Assembly: GCF_026810445.1 (NCBI RefSeq)
Contig: NZ_CP113949.1
Coordinates: 1,674,001 to 1,738,000, forward strand
Source: Pseudomonas sp. BSw22131
GTDB taxonomy: Bacteria > Pseudomonadota > Gammaproteobacteria > Pseudomonadales > Pseudomonadaceae
Reading direction: 5' to 3'
Length of the DNA: 64,000 nt
A model generated the notes under the pieces. The model was given only the letters and a program-made list of their open reading frames with translations, did no database searches and was not told the DNA's origin. Made by a program: the position numbers and the translations under genes. Shown piece by piece: positions 53,538 through 61,186 of this stretch (the first letter of the stretch is position 1; each line of letters begins with the position of its first letter).

Positions 53538-53792
53538 TCAACGATCTGGCAGGGTGATGTTGAGTTCGAGGATCGAGCAGCTGCCTTGGTTTTCCAGGGC
53601 GACATGCACTTGATCGTTCTCGATGTTGACGTATTTACGGATCACTTCCACCAGCTCTTTTTGCAGGGCAGGCAGGTAATCCGGAGTGCTGCGTTGGCCG
53701 CGTTCGTGCGCCACGATGATCTGTAGACGCTCTTTCGCGACCGACGCGGTGCTTACCTTTTTGGTGGCACGAAAGAAGTCAAAAATATTCAT
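53538..53792 (-). CDS. minE: Cell division topological specificity factor MinE
   Basis: An 84-residue protein with the anti-MinCD helix ([15 protein letters not shown], about 17-31) and the topological specificity domain ([16 protein letters not shown]). It stimulates MinD ATPase and drives pole-to-pole oscillation. Its ATG shares one base with the minD stop (TAATG), so translation is coupled. Confidence 0.96.
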   Translation of the reverse strand: MNIFDFFRATKKVSTASVAKERLQIIVAHERGQRSTPDYLPALQKELVEVIRKYVNIENDQVHVALENQGSCSILELNITLPDR

Positions 53793-54604
53793 TAATTACC
53801 CCCGAACAGGCGTTCGAAAAATCCTTTTTTCTGTACGTCCAGGAAACGGTGCTCTTTTTCCTTGCCCAGCAAGCGATCAACCGCATCGCTGTAAGCCTGG
53901 CCAGCGTCGCTCTGGTCATCGAGGATCACCGGAACACCCTGGTTGGAAGCCTTGAGCACCGCCTGGGATTCTGGAATCACGCCCAGCAGTGTTACTGCGA
54001 GGATTTCCTTGACGTCTTCAACGCCCAGCATCTCGCCCTTGCTCACGCGCTCGGGGTTGTAGCGGGTCAGCAGCAAGTGTTCTTTGATTGGGTCTTCGCC
54101 ACGCTCGGCGCGACGGGATTTGCTGGCCAGCAGGCCCAGCATGCGGTCGGAGTCACGTACCGATGACACTTCAGGGTTGGTCACGACGATGGCTTCGTCA
54201 GCGAAATACATCGCCAGGTGAGCGCCTGTCTCGATGCCGGCAGGGGAGTCGCAGACGACGTACTCGAAGGTTTCCTTGAGTTCCATCAGGACTTTTTCGA
54301 CGCCTTCTTTGGTCAGCGCGTCCTTGTCACGGGTCTGGCTGGCGGCCAGCACGTACAGACCCTCGATCTTCTTGTCTTTGATCAACGCCTGTTGCAGATT
54401 GGCTTCGCCATTGACCACGTTGACGAAGTCGTAAACAACGCGCCGCTCGCAACCCATGATCAGGTCAAGGTTACGCAAACCCACGTCGAAGTCGACGATG
54501 ACTGTTTTGTGGCCACGCAATGCGAGGCCGGTGCCGATGGCGGCGCTGGTGGTGGTCTTGCCCACACCACCCTTGCCGGATGTAACCACGAGAATCTTGG
54601 CCAA
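53792..54604 (-). CDS. minD: Septum-site determining ATPase MinD
   Basis: A 270-residue ParA/MinD ATPase. The deviant Walker A is GKGGVGKTT (10-18), Walker B-like VIVDFDVGL follows, and the C-terminal amphipathic membrane helix [11 protein letters not shown] is intact. It recruits MinC to the membrane and positions the division site at midcell. It lies 186 bp after minC; this gap shows no terminator or gene. Confidence 0.97.
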   Translation of the reverse strand: MAKILVVTSGKGGVGKTTTSAAIGTGLALRGHKTVIVDFDVGLRNLDLIMGCERRVVYDFVNVVNGEANLQQALIKDKKIEGLYVLAASQTRDKDALTKEGVEKVLMELKETFEYVVCDSPAGIETGAHLAMYFADEAIVVTNPEVSSVRDSDRMLGLLASKSRRAERGEDPIKEHLLLTRYNPERVSKGEMLGVEDVKEILAVTLLGVIPESQAVLKASNQGVPVILDDQSDAGQAYSDAVDRLLGKEKEHRFLDVQKKGFFERLFGGN

Positions 54605-54790
54605 GGTGAATCACCCCTAGAGGAAAAGGAACAGTTTGTTCCTGAAGAGCCCCTCGTGACGCAGCGGTGTTCGAGCAAGGGTGGCAACGAAGGGCATTAT
54701 CGGGAAAACAAAAAATTTTCCGTTACTCCCTGTTCCTTTGCATCGTTTTCGCGACGAATCAGAGTGGCTTTGAAAATGGCGCAGTATCCG

Positions 54791-55534
54791 TTAAAGACGG
54801 GTGATGTTCAACACGTCGCCGGACAGACTCACCTGCACCCCGGCACCCCACAGCGGATCTCTGCGCAAGTCTTCGGAAACCTTGTATTGGCCTGCAATGG
54901 AGACCAGTTCGGCGACCATTTGCTGGCAGAAAATCCGCGCTTTGGTATCGCCTTTGATCCCCGCCAGTGCCCGACCCCGCATAGGGCCATAGACATGGAT
55001 ATTGCCATCGGCGAGAAGTTCCGCCCCCGGACTTACCGACGAAATGACCACCAGGTCTGAACCCTGCGCATAAATCTGCTGCCCGCCACGTACGGGCGCG
55101 GTGATGATCTTGGTCGGTTTGATCAGCGGCTCTGGCGGTTTTTCGATGATGACCGGCGGTTTCTTCACTTCGCTTTCGACTTCAAGGGGCCGCTCACGGG
55201 CGCCTGATGGCGGCAGTACGGGCAAGTCGATGGCGATAGCGGCAGCGATGTCCTCTATCCGGTTGGCGCGGATGGCCAGCGTGCGCAGTCCATGCTGGCG
55301 GCACACGCGCATCAGGGCCGGCAGGTCGATTGCGCCTTCGTTGGCCGGGAGCTTGTCCAGTGCCAGCACCAGCGGGGTATTACTGAAGAAGTTCGGGGCC
55401 TGGGCGACTTTCGCCGCCAACTGGCGGTCCAGCGCTTCAAGATTATTGCGTGCCAGCTCAAGCACAGTGATGGCAAGCATGCTGCCCTTGAGCTGGAACA
55501 CGTGATCCTGGTCTTGCGATTCGATTTGGCTCAT
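54791..55534 (-). CDS. minC: Septum formation inhibitor MinC
   Basis: A 247-residue FtsZ assembly inhibitor. The N-terminal FtsZ-binding domain ([19 protein letters not shown]) is followed by a Pro-rich linker and the C-terminal beta-helix domain ([32 protein letters not shown]) that dimerises and binds MinD. The start at 55534 ([14 protein letters not shown]) matches homologues; the frame extends to 55609. It is divergent from the acyltransferase gene. Confidence 0.95.
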   Translation of the reverse strand: MSQIESQDQDHVFQLKGSMLAITVLELARNNLEALDRQLAAKVAQAPNFFSNTPLVLALDKLPANEGAIDLPALMRVCRQHGLRTLAIRANRIEDIAAAIAIDLPVLPPSGARERPLEVESEVKKPPVIIEKPPEPLIKPTKIITAPVRGGQQIYAQGSDLVVISSVSPGAELLADGNIHVYGPMRGRALAGIKGDTKARIFCQQMVAELVSIAGQYKVSEDLRRDPLWGAGVQVSLSGDVLNITRL

Positions 55535-55678
55535 GTCGGCATACAGCGGCTTGTCGCTAAAAGTGCCGAGACTTATAGCGAGAACGCCCGCGAGTCGCAA
55601 GCGAGCCACGACCTATCTTGCGCAACCCTTTCGTCATAACGATGTAGAATGCCCGCCTTTGTCCTGACGGAAGCTGTA

Positions 55679-56611
55679 ATGGATCGCCCGCGTTTTCGAG
55701 CTTATTTTCTTCACCCTCGCTTCTGGCCGCTATGGCTCGGGCTGGGCCTGCTCTGGCTGACCGTTCAATTGCCGTTTCGCGTTTTGCTGGTAGTGGGCCG
55801 GCTGATCGGCGCGATGATGTACCGCTTTGCCACCGACCGTCGCGTGATTGCCGCGCGCAACCTGCAGCTGTGTTTTCCGCACGTGAGCAAGGCTGAGCGC
55901 AAGCGCCTGCTCAAGGCAAACTTCGCGTCGACGGGGATCGCGTTCTTCGAGATGGCCATGAGTTGGTGGTGGTCCAGAGAGCGGCTGGCACGCCTGGCGC
56001 ACATCGAAGGCATCGAGCACCTCAAGCAGGCGCATGCCAGCGGGCAGGGCGTGATTCTCATGGCGCTGCACTTCACCACGCTGGAAATCGGCGCCGCGTT
56101 GCTCGGTCAGCAGCACACGATTGACGGCATGTACCGCGAACACAAAAATCCACTGTTTGACTTCGTTCAGCGTCGCGGCCGCGAGCGACATAATCTGGAT
56201 TCGCTGGCGGTTGAGCGCGAAGACGTGCGCGGCATGCTCAAGCTGCTGCGCGCCGGGCGGGGGATCTGGTACGCGCCTGATCAGGACTACGGCGCCAAAC
56301 AAAGCATCTTCGTCCCGTTGTTCGGCATTCAGGCCGCCACCGTGACCGCCACCAGCAAGTTCGCCAAGCTGGGTCGCGCTCTGGTAGTGCCGTTCACCCA
56401 AGAGCGTCTGGCAGATGGCAGTGGCTACCGGCTGGTAGTTCATGCCCCATTAGCGGATTTTCCCGGTGAAAGCGACGAGGCCGATTGCCTGCGGATCAAT
56501 CAGTGGGTAGAGCACGCAGTCGCGGCATGTCCCGAGCAATACCTCTGGGCGCATCGTCGTTTCAAAAGCCGCCCGCCGGGAGAGCCGAAGCTGTACCCCA
56601 AGCGCGGCTGA
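55679..56611 (+). CDS. Lipid A lauroyl/myristoyl acyltransferase (LpxL/HtrB family)
   Basis: A 310-residue inner-membrane enzyme with one N-terminal membrane helix (about 15-45). The HX4E catalytic motif HFTTLE is near residue 130, followed by YREHKNPLFD and WYAPDQDYG. It adds a secondary acyl chain to lipid A. Start ATG 55679 with GGAAG; the frame extends upstream to 55649 without support. Its minC neighbour is as I recall in P. aeruginosa (PA3242). Which chain it transfers cannot be read from sequence. Confidence 0.92.
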   Translation: MDRPRFRAYFLHPRFWPLWLGLGLLWLTVQLPFRVLLVVGRLIGAMMYRFATDRRVIAARNLQLCFPHVSKAERKRLLKANFASTGIAFFEMAMSWWWSRERLARLAHIEGIEHLKQAHASGQGVILMALHFTTLEIGAALLGQQHTIDGMYREHKNPLFDFVQRRGRERHNLDSLAVEREDVRGMLKLLRAGRGIWYAPDQDYGAKQSIFVPLFGIQAATVTATSKFAKLGRALVVPFTQERLADGSGYRLVVHAPLADFPGESDEADCLRINQWVEHAVAACPEQYLWAHRRFKSRPPGEPKLYPKRG

Positions 56612-56629
56612 AGGGCCAGACGCAACTAT

Positions 56630-56718
56630 TGCAGGAGCGCGCTTGCCCGCGATTAGGTTGGTTCAGTCCATACATCTATGTCGGATGAAAGATCTTTCGC
56701 GGGCAAGCGCGCTCCTAC
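56630..56718. repeat. REP inverted pair
   Basis: CAGGAGCGCGCTTGCCCGCG is mirrored by CGCGGGCAAGCGCGCTCCTA between the convergent acyltransferase and pirin genes. Confidence 0.9.
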
Positions 56719-56727
56719 AAGTGGAAG

Positions 56728-57582
56728 TCAAGCAGTCAACCGATCATCCCGAAAATCGCGCAACGCCTGTTCGATCTCTTCTCGGGTATTCATCACGAAC
56801 GGTCCGTACTGCACGATAGGCTCACCCAGCGGCTTGCCTGCGATCAGCAACACCCGGGCGCCTGATTCACTGTGCAACTGCACTTCACCACTTTCCGAGA
56901 GCCGCGCCATTCGGCGCGTCCCGATCTTCTGCGGCTGGCCCGCCACTTCCAGCTCGCCTTCATACACATACAGCAGCACCCGATGCCCCTCAGGCACCTT
57001 CGGGATGATGGTGCTGCCCGCTGGCATGTGAAAGTCGAAATACTGAGGTTCGGTGTCCGGGCGCTGCACGGCGCCAGCTTGCTGGACATGACCATCGTCG
57101 AAATGGCCGGCGATCACTACCACTTTGACGCCCGCTGACGTGGTCAGGCGGGGGATGCGCTCAGGCTGGATATCGTCGTAACCGGGATCGCTCAGTTTGG
57201 TTTTGCCCGGCAGATTTACCCAAAGCTGGAAGCCACGCAGGGTGCCTTCTTCCTGCTCGGGCATTTCGCTGTGAATAACCCCGCGCGCCGCCGTCATCCA
57301 CTGCACGCCGCCGCCCTGCAACAGGCCGACATTACCCATGTGGTCCTCGTGGCGCATACGGCCTTCGAGCATGTAAGTCACTGTCTCGAAACCGCGGTGT
57401 GGGTGGGGAGGGAAGCCAGCGATGTAGTCGTCAGGCTTGTCGGAGCCGAACTCATCGAGCATCAGAAACGGATCGAACTGCTCAACGCCGGGGCCGCCGA
57501 ACACTCGGGTCAGTTGTACGCCTGCGCCATCGGACGTGGGCTGCCCGGTCTGGATGGACAGAACTTTGCGTAATTGAGTCAT
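56728..57582 (-). CDS. Pirin family protein
   Basis: A 284-residue bicupin. The metal site fits PPHPHRGFETVTY (His near 59, 61) and IHSEMPEQE (His near 103, Glu near 105), and the second cupin begins near residue 180. Some members act as quercetin dioxygenases; others bind regulators such as pyruvate dehydrogenase. The substrate here is unknown. GGAG precedes ATG 57582. Confidence 0.92.
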   Translation of the reverse strand: MTQLRKVLSIQTGQPTSDGAGVQLTRVFGGPGVEQFDPFLMLDEFGSDKPDDYIAGFPPHPHRGFETVTYMLEGRMRHEDHMGNVGLLQGGGVQWMTAARGVIHSEMPEQEEGTLRGFQLWVNLPGKTKLSDPGYDDIQPERIPRLTTSAGVKVVVIAGHFDDGHVQQAGAVQRPDTEPQYFDFHMPAGSTIIPKVPEGHRVLLYVYEGELEVAGQPQKIGTRRMARLSESGEVQLHSESGARVLLIAGKPLGEPIVQYGPFVMNTREEIEQALRDFRDDRLTA

Positions 57583-57690
57583 GGGAAGGCAACTCCAGAA
57601 CAGGTATGAGTGCGGGCTATGCTATGCCTGTTCAGGTGATGAATGGGTGGGTTTTTTGCGGGGTATTGATCGATTTGGTTGATCTGAACT

Positions 57691-57779
57691 GGAGGAGTGC
57701 GCTTGCCCGCGATAGGGGTTTGGCAGGCGATGTATTTACTAAAGGCATACCGCAATCGCCGGGCAAGCGCGCTCCTGCA
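57691..57779. repeat. REP inverted pair
   Basis: GGAGTGCGCTTGCCCGCGAT and its mirror GGGCAAGCGCGCTCCT differ by two bases. It lies between the pirin gene promoter side and the mlaA terminator. Confidence 0.85.
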
Positions 57780-57783
57780 AGAA

Positions 57784-57823
57784 CAAAAACGGCCCAACGA
57801 ATCACTTCGATGGGCCGTTTTTT
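57784..57823 (-). terminator. Rho-independent terminator of the hydrolase-mlaA operon
   Basis: AAAACGGCCCA / TGGGCCGTTTT forms an 11-bp stem with T-runs on both strands, 13 bp past the mlaA stop. Confidence 0.9.
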
Positions 57824-57835
57824 CAAGCGATCCCC

Positions 57836-58639
57836 TTACTCGGAAATCTGCAACTTGCGCGCTTCGGTGTACACGTAGCGGACTTTCTCGTATTCGAACG
57901 GCGAGTTCATCTGGCCATACCGGAAGCTGGTGTTGTAGCGGCGATCGATCGCACGCAGCAGGTAGATTTCCGGGTGGTCTTCACTGACCTGAGACACGTT
58001 CAGGAAGTTGATCTGTGACTCGGCAGTGAAGTCGAACAACAGGCCACCGGTGTCACGAAAGTTGGACGGCCCGAGAATCGGCAACACGAAGTACGGCCCG
58101 GCTGGCACCCCATAGAAGCCCAGGGTTTGGCCGAAGTCTTCGCTCTGGCGTGGCAAGCCCATCCAGGTCGCCGGGTCCCACAGCCCGGCGATGCCGAGGG
58201 TGGTGTTGACCAGCAGACGCCCGGTGGTTTCCATCGAGCGCTTACCTTTGAACTGCAGCAGGCTGTTCAACAGGTTAGGCACATCGCCCAGGTTGTTGAA
58301 GAAGTTGCTGACGCCTGTTCGCAAGAAGCTTGGGGTCACGTACTTGTAGCCGTTGACCACCGGCAGGAACACCCACTCATCAAAGCGGTAGTTGAAGTGG
58401 TAGACCCGGCGGTTCCAGGATTCGAGCGGGTCGTACACATTCAACGCGTTGAGCGTGGCGCGTTCGAACTCACGCTGATCAAGCCCCGGGTTGAATTTCA
58501 GCGACTTCAACGGCTCGGTGAAACCGTCCGAAGTCTCAAGTCGCTTGACTGGCGTTGCCTGGGAAATAATCGGCGCGTCGGCCGCATGAACCGCGCCTGC
58601 CAAGAGCAGCGCAGCAAGAAGAACGAGACGTTTAGCCAC
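57836..58639 (-). CDS. mlaA: Phospholipid transport protein MlaA (VacJ), without a lipobox
   Basis: A 267-residue MlaA-fold protein with family motifs YDPLESWNRRVYHFN (about 69-83), FFNNLGDVPNLLNSLLQ, TTLGIAGLWDPA, SEDFGQTLGFYGV and GPSNFRDTGG. MlaA removes mislocalised phospholipid from the outer leaflet of the outer membrane with a porin and MlaC. The signal peptide (LLAALLLAGAVHAADAP) looks like a signal peptidase I type; no Cys follows it, unlike E. coli MlaA. The GTG start at 58639 overlaps the hydrolase gene by 8 bp and has GGAG. Confidence 0.93.
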   Translation of the reverse strand: MAKRLVLLAALLLAGAVHAADAPIISQATPVKRLETSDGFTEPLKSLKFNPGLDQREFERATLNALNVYDPLESWNRRVYHFNYRFDEWVFLPVVNGYKYVTPSFLRTGVSNFFNNLGDVPNLLNSLLQFKGKRSMETTGRLLVNTTLGIAGLWDPATWMGLPRQSEDFGQTLGFYGVPAGPYFVLPILGPSNFRDTGGLLFDFTAESQINFLNVSQVSEDHPEIYLLRAIDRRYNTSFRYGQMNSPFEYEKVRYVYTEARKLQISE

Positions 58640-59930
58640 GGAAAAACTCCAGCATGGCGTCGGAGTTGACGCGGTAGTTCAGGTTGCCGCAATGACCGCC
58701 GTACGGATAAACAGTCAGGCGATCGCCAAAAGTCTTGCGCAGGAAACCGAGGTCGCCCGGGCCGAGGATCACGTCGTCAGCGTTGTGCATGACCGCGATT
58801 TTCTTGCTGGTGGCCAGGTAATCCTTGAGTGCGTAAAGGCTCACTTGATCGACCAGTTGCAGCAGGCTGCCACCGTCGGTGCGCGCGCGCCACATCGGAA
58901 TCACTTGTTCGGTCACGTAGCAATCGAAGTCGCATTGCAGGGCACGCTTGAGGAACGGCGTCAGGCTGGTGCCTTCAGTGATCGGGGTTTTCGGTGGCGT
59001 GATCAGGCCACGACGGTTGATCAGGTCCGAGGTAAACGCGATATCGGCTGCCGAGAAACGGAACGAGGTGCCGATGAGCATCGCCATCTGTTCGTTCGAC
59101 AAGTGCTGCTTGGACTGTTGGAAGTCGTAGAGCAGGGCGTCGTTGAGGTCGATGTAGCCTTTCTGGCGGAAGTAACGGGTCAATTTGGCCAGTACCAATT
59201 CATAGAATGTGGTGCTGTTGTTGATGCCTTTCACTTCGGTCTGGACCATTTTGTCCAGGTTGGTGATCGAGGTGTACAAGTTGACCGGCGGGTTGATCAG
59301 CAGCACTTTCTTGAAGTTGAAACTGCGACGGGTTTCGTCCAGATGGCTGACGAATGCAGCGTCCAGTGCGCCGAGGCTGTAACCGGTCAGGTAGTAGTCG
59401 GTGATCTGCAGCTTGGTCTGTTGGGCGCGAACGGCCTGCATCACGCGATACAAGTCTTCAGCGTCTTGCTGGGTCACACCTGGCGTTGCGAAACGTGAGG
59501 CAGCGCTCATGAAGTCGTAGCTGGTTGGCGATGACAGTTGTACGACGTGGTAACCGGCGCCGTAATACAGTTTTTTCAGGAATTCATTGAGCGTGCTGTT
59601 GTAAGGCGCGCCAGTGCCTGCGATCAAAAAGATCAGCGGGGCAGGGTGATCCTGTTTGGCAAGACGATAATGCAGTTTTTTAACGGCCCAGAAGTTGTCG
59701 GGAAGCGTGAACTCGCGTTCCGGGCGCATGGTCAGGCTGTAGTCGTCCTGATCGATGTCTGCGTCATCTGGCACTTTGCTGCGCAGATCCGGCGGAGTCG
59801 TGGCGATGGTCGCTTCGAACGGGTTGGTCAAAGGAAAGCCATAACTGGACGGGTCGACATCGACCGCCATCACGGACGCACTCAAAAAGAGGCCGCCGAT
59901 GACGGCGGCGAAGCGTAGAAAACGAAGCAT
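58632..59930 (-). CDS. Exported alpha/beta hydrolase, co-transcribed with mlaA
   Basis: A 432-residue protein with a signal peptide (FLRFAAVIGGLFLSASVMA). The nucleophile elbow is GYSLG near residue 190, after the oxyanion segment FLIAGTGAPYNS. The acid fits HNADDVILGPGD and the catalytic His GGHCGNLNYR near the end. It is probably a periplasmic or outer-membrane serine esterase or lipase-like enzyme; the substrate is unknown. The overlap with mlaA suggests a role in envelope lipid handling (inference). AAGGGA precedes ATG 59930; the upstream open frame to 60044 is not family-like. Confidence 0.85.
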   Translation of the reverse strand: MLRFLRFAAVIGGLFLSASVMAVDVDPSSYGFPLTNPFEATIATTPPDLRSKVPDDADIDQDDYSLTMRPEREFTLPDNFWAVKKLHYRLAKQDHPAPLIFLIAGTGAPYNSTLNEFLKKLYYGAGYHVVQLSSPTSYDFMSAASRFATPGVTQQDAEDLYRVMQAVRAQQTKLQITDYYLTGYSLGALDAAFVSHLDETRRSFNFKKVLLINPPVNLYTSITNLDKMVQTEVKGINNSTTFYELVLAKLTRYFRQKGYIDLNDALLYDFQQSKQHLSNEQMAMLIGTSFRFSAADIAFTSDLINRRGLITPPKTPITEGTSLTPFLKRALQCDFDCYVTEQVIPMWRARTDGGSLLQLVDQVSLYALKDYLATSKKIAVMHNADDVILGPGDLGFLRKTFGDRLTVYPYGGHCGNLNYRVNSDAMLEFFRG

Positions 59931-60153
59931 GACTAAATCCCTTGGGAAAGAAGTGCAGTTGAAATATCGCAGGCTATGACACGGGTGTAGTGCCAAAGTG
60001 CCGCTCTGGCAAGTCAGTTGTGCAAAGCCTTGGCGACAATACACGTTCTAGCGGTTTTGGCGTGTACCCTTGTGCGTCAAAATCGCACTGTTTTTGTATT
60101 TTTTTCTCACAGCTTATGCTGTCGGCTGTTTTCCCCTGCTCTGGAGTTTTTTC

Positions 60154-60528
60154 GTGTCTCGTCGTCTTCCGCTTATTGTGCTGTGCGTTGTGCTGGCTGT
60201 TTGGCTGGCGTTGAGTTACGGCCTGCGCTATGGGCTGATGGAAGATGTGCAGTGGGTTGGCATTTGTACCGATGAGGCGATGAATTGGGAGTGTGAGCTG
60301 CGCGCCAATCTTGGGCTGCTGATTCATTTTCAGGTGTTCGGGTGGGCCGCGCTGATCGCGTCGGTGGTGGCGTTCGTGATTCCGCACCGTACGGGCCGCG
60401 CTCTGGCGGTGGTCGGGCTGTTGTTGGGGATCCTCGCGCTGGTCTTGTACACCGCAAGTCTTGCGGTGTTTGCCGTGGTGATTGCCGGATTGAGACTGGT
60501 ACGCGCCGGTAAAACCGCACCCCTGTAG
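60154..60528 (+). CDS. Small membrane protein of unknown function
   Basis: A 124-residue protein with three hydrophobic helices (about 5-25, 58-80, 87-115). A short Cys-containing periplasmic loop VGICTDEAMNWECE separates helices 1 and 2, with Cys at about 44 and 53 that could form a disulfide. I recognise no family. GTG 60154 has GGAG eight bases upstream. Its TAG stop is supplied by the first bases of a REP repeat (CTGTAGG). Confidence 0.72.
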   Translation: MSRRLPLIVLCVVLAVWLALSYGLRYGLMEDVQWVGICTDEAMNWECELRANLGLLIHFQVFGWAALIASVVAFVIPHRTGRALAVVGLLLGILALVLYTASLAVFAVVIAGLRLVRAGKTAPL

Positions 60529-60603
60529 GCGCCAATTCATTCGCGCGGCGGCGGGATTGGTTCAACTCTCAAGGCCGTCCTGCCAACACGTTGGCTCCTG
60601 CAG
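60523..60603. repeat. REP-type inverted pair overlapping a stop codon
   Basis: CTGTAGGCGCCAATTCATTC on the left and CCAACACGTTGGCTCCTGCAG on the right. The left arm contains the TAG stop of the small membrane protein. Confidence 0.78.
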
Positions 60604-60639
60604 AATCAATCGGGGGCGCACTTCAAATCCCAGACAGCA

Positions 60640-60996
60640 TAAAGGGGAGCCTGGGCTCCCCTTTAAATCGTTTCACGTGCTCTTTTTTATTATTGTAGGG
60701 CGGCCTGTTATTGTTTTTGGCGACCAGTCCCTTTAAAGCTTTTGGTGATCCCCATTCGGGATACAAGAGCAAACGTATTTTTTTGAGCGCTGACCTGCTT
60801 TGATCAATCGATCCAACCGTGCTGGGCGCTACCTGAGGTAGTTTTATTGTTCTCTGCCTGGTTGCGGGGTCAACCCCCGGTAAAGCACTTCCACTCCAAA
60901 AAAATCTGTTAGCTGCGTCTCTGTGCCGTTGTTCTTGTTATGTCAGAGCCGATTCATCTTATTTTTATTGGGTTACCGCTTTTTATTCTTGTTATG
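60640..60996 (-). ncRNA. CrcZ/CrcX/CrcY-type small RNA that sequesters the Hfq-Crc repressor
   Basis: About 357 nt on the minus strand. It carries at least five A-rich Hfq/Crc motifs of the AAnAAnAA kind: ATAACAAGAATAAA near 60985, CCCAATAAAAATAAG near 60965, ATAACAAGAACAA near 60935, GAACAATAAAAC near 60850, AAAAACAATAACA near 60710 and TACAATAATAAAA near 60690. It ends in the GC hairpin AAAGGGGAGC / GCTCCCCTTT (60641-60664). A sigma-54 promoter lies at the predicted 5' end. In Pseudomonas such RNAs, made through CbrAB and RpoN, bind Hfq-Crc and lift catabolite repression. The region has no coding sequence. CrcX or CrcY is more likely than CrcZ, because cbrB and pcnB are not adjacent. Confidence 0.85.
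60641..60664 (-). terminator. Terminator of the Crc-type sRNA
   Basis: A perfect 10-bp stem AAAGGGGAGC / GCTCCCCTTT with a CCAG/CTGG loop and a short T-run, at the expected 3' end of the RNA. Confidence 0.8.
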
Positions 60997-61007
60997 CAGG
61001 AGATATA

Positions 61008-61022
61008 GCAGGGTGCGTGCCA
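61008..61022 (-). promoter_or_regulatory. Sigma-54 promoter of the Crc-type sRNA
   Basis: The minus strand reads TGGCAC-N5-CTGC, matching the -24/-12 consensus except for one T to C. The predicted start is about 60996, which places the first CA motif at the 5' end, as in CrcZ. Confidence 0.83.
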
Positions 61023-61103
61023 ACTTTTACAAATCCTTTAAAATCAATACGTTGGAGATTTCGTTCATTTGAGGAGCCGTGTTCAGACGGTTTTTTGTTT
61101 CCG

Positions 61104-61144
61104 TGTTACCCGCTTAATGGGCGTCTGTTCATCAAGCGGTAACA
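61104..61144. promoter_or_regulatory. CbrB-like enhancer dyad
   Basis: TGTTAC (61104-61109) and GTAACA (61139-61144) lie in arms that match further (CCGCTT / AAGCGG, one extra C). CbrB sites are described as TGTTAC-N12-16-GTAACA; here the gap is 29 bases. The dyad lies 80-120 bp upstream of the -24 box, a normal distance for an enhancer-binding protein. Confidence 0.55.
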
Positions 61145-61186
61145 CAATGTATCCGTTGAGCCGCACACTCGGTTACACAGCGTCGG

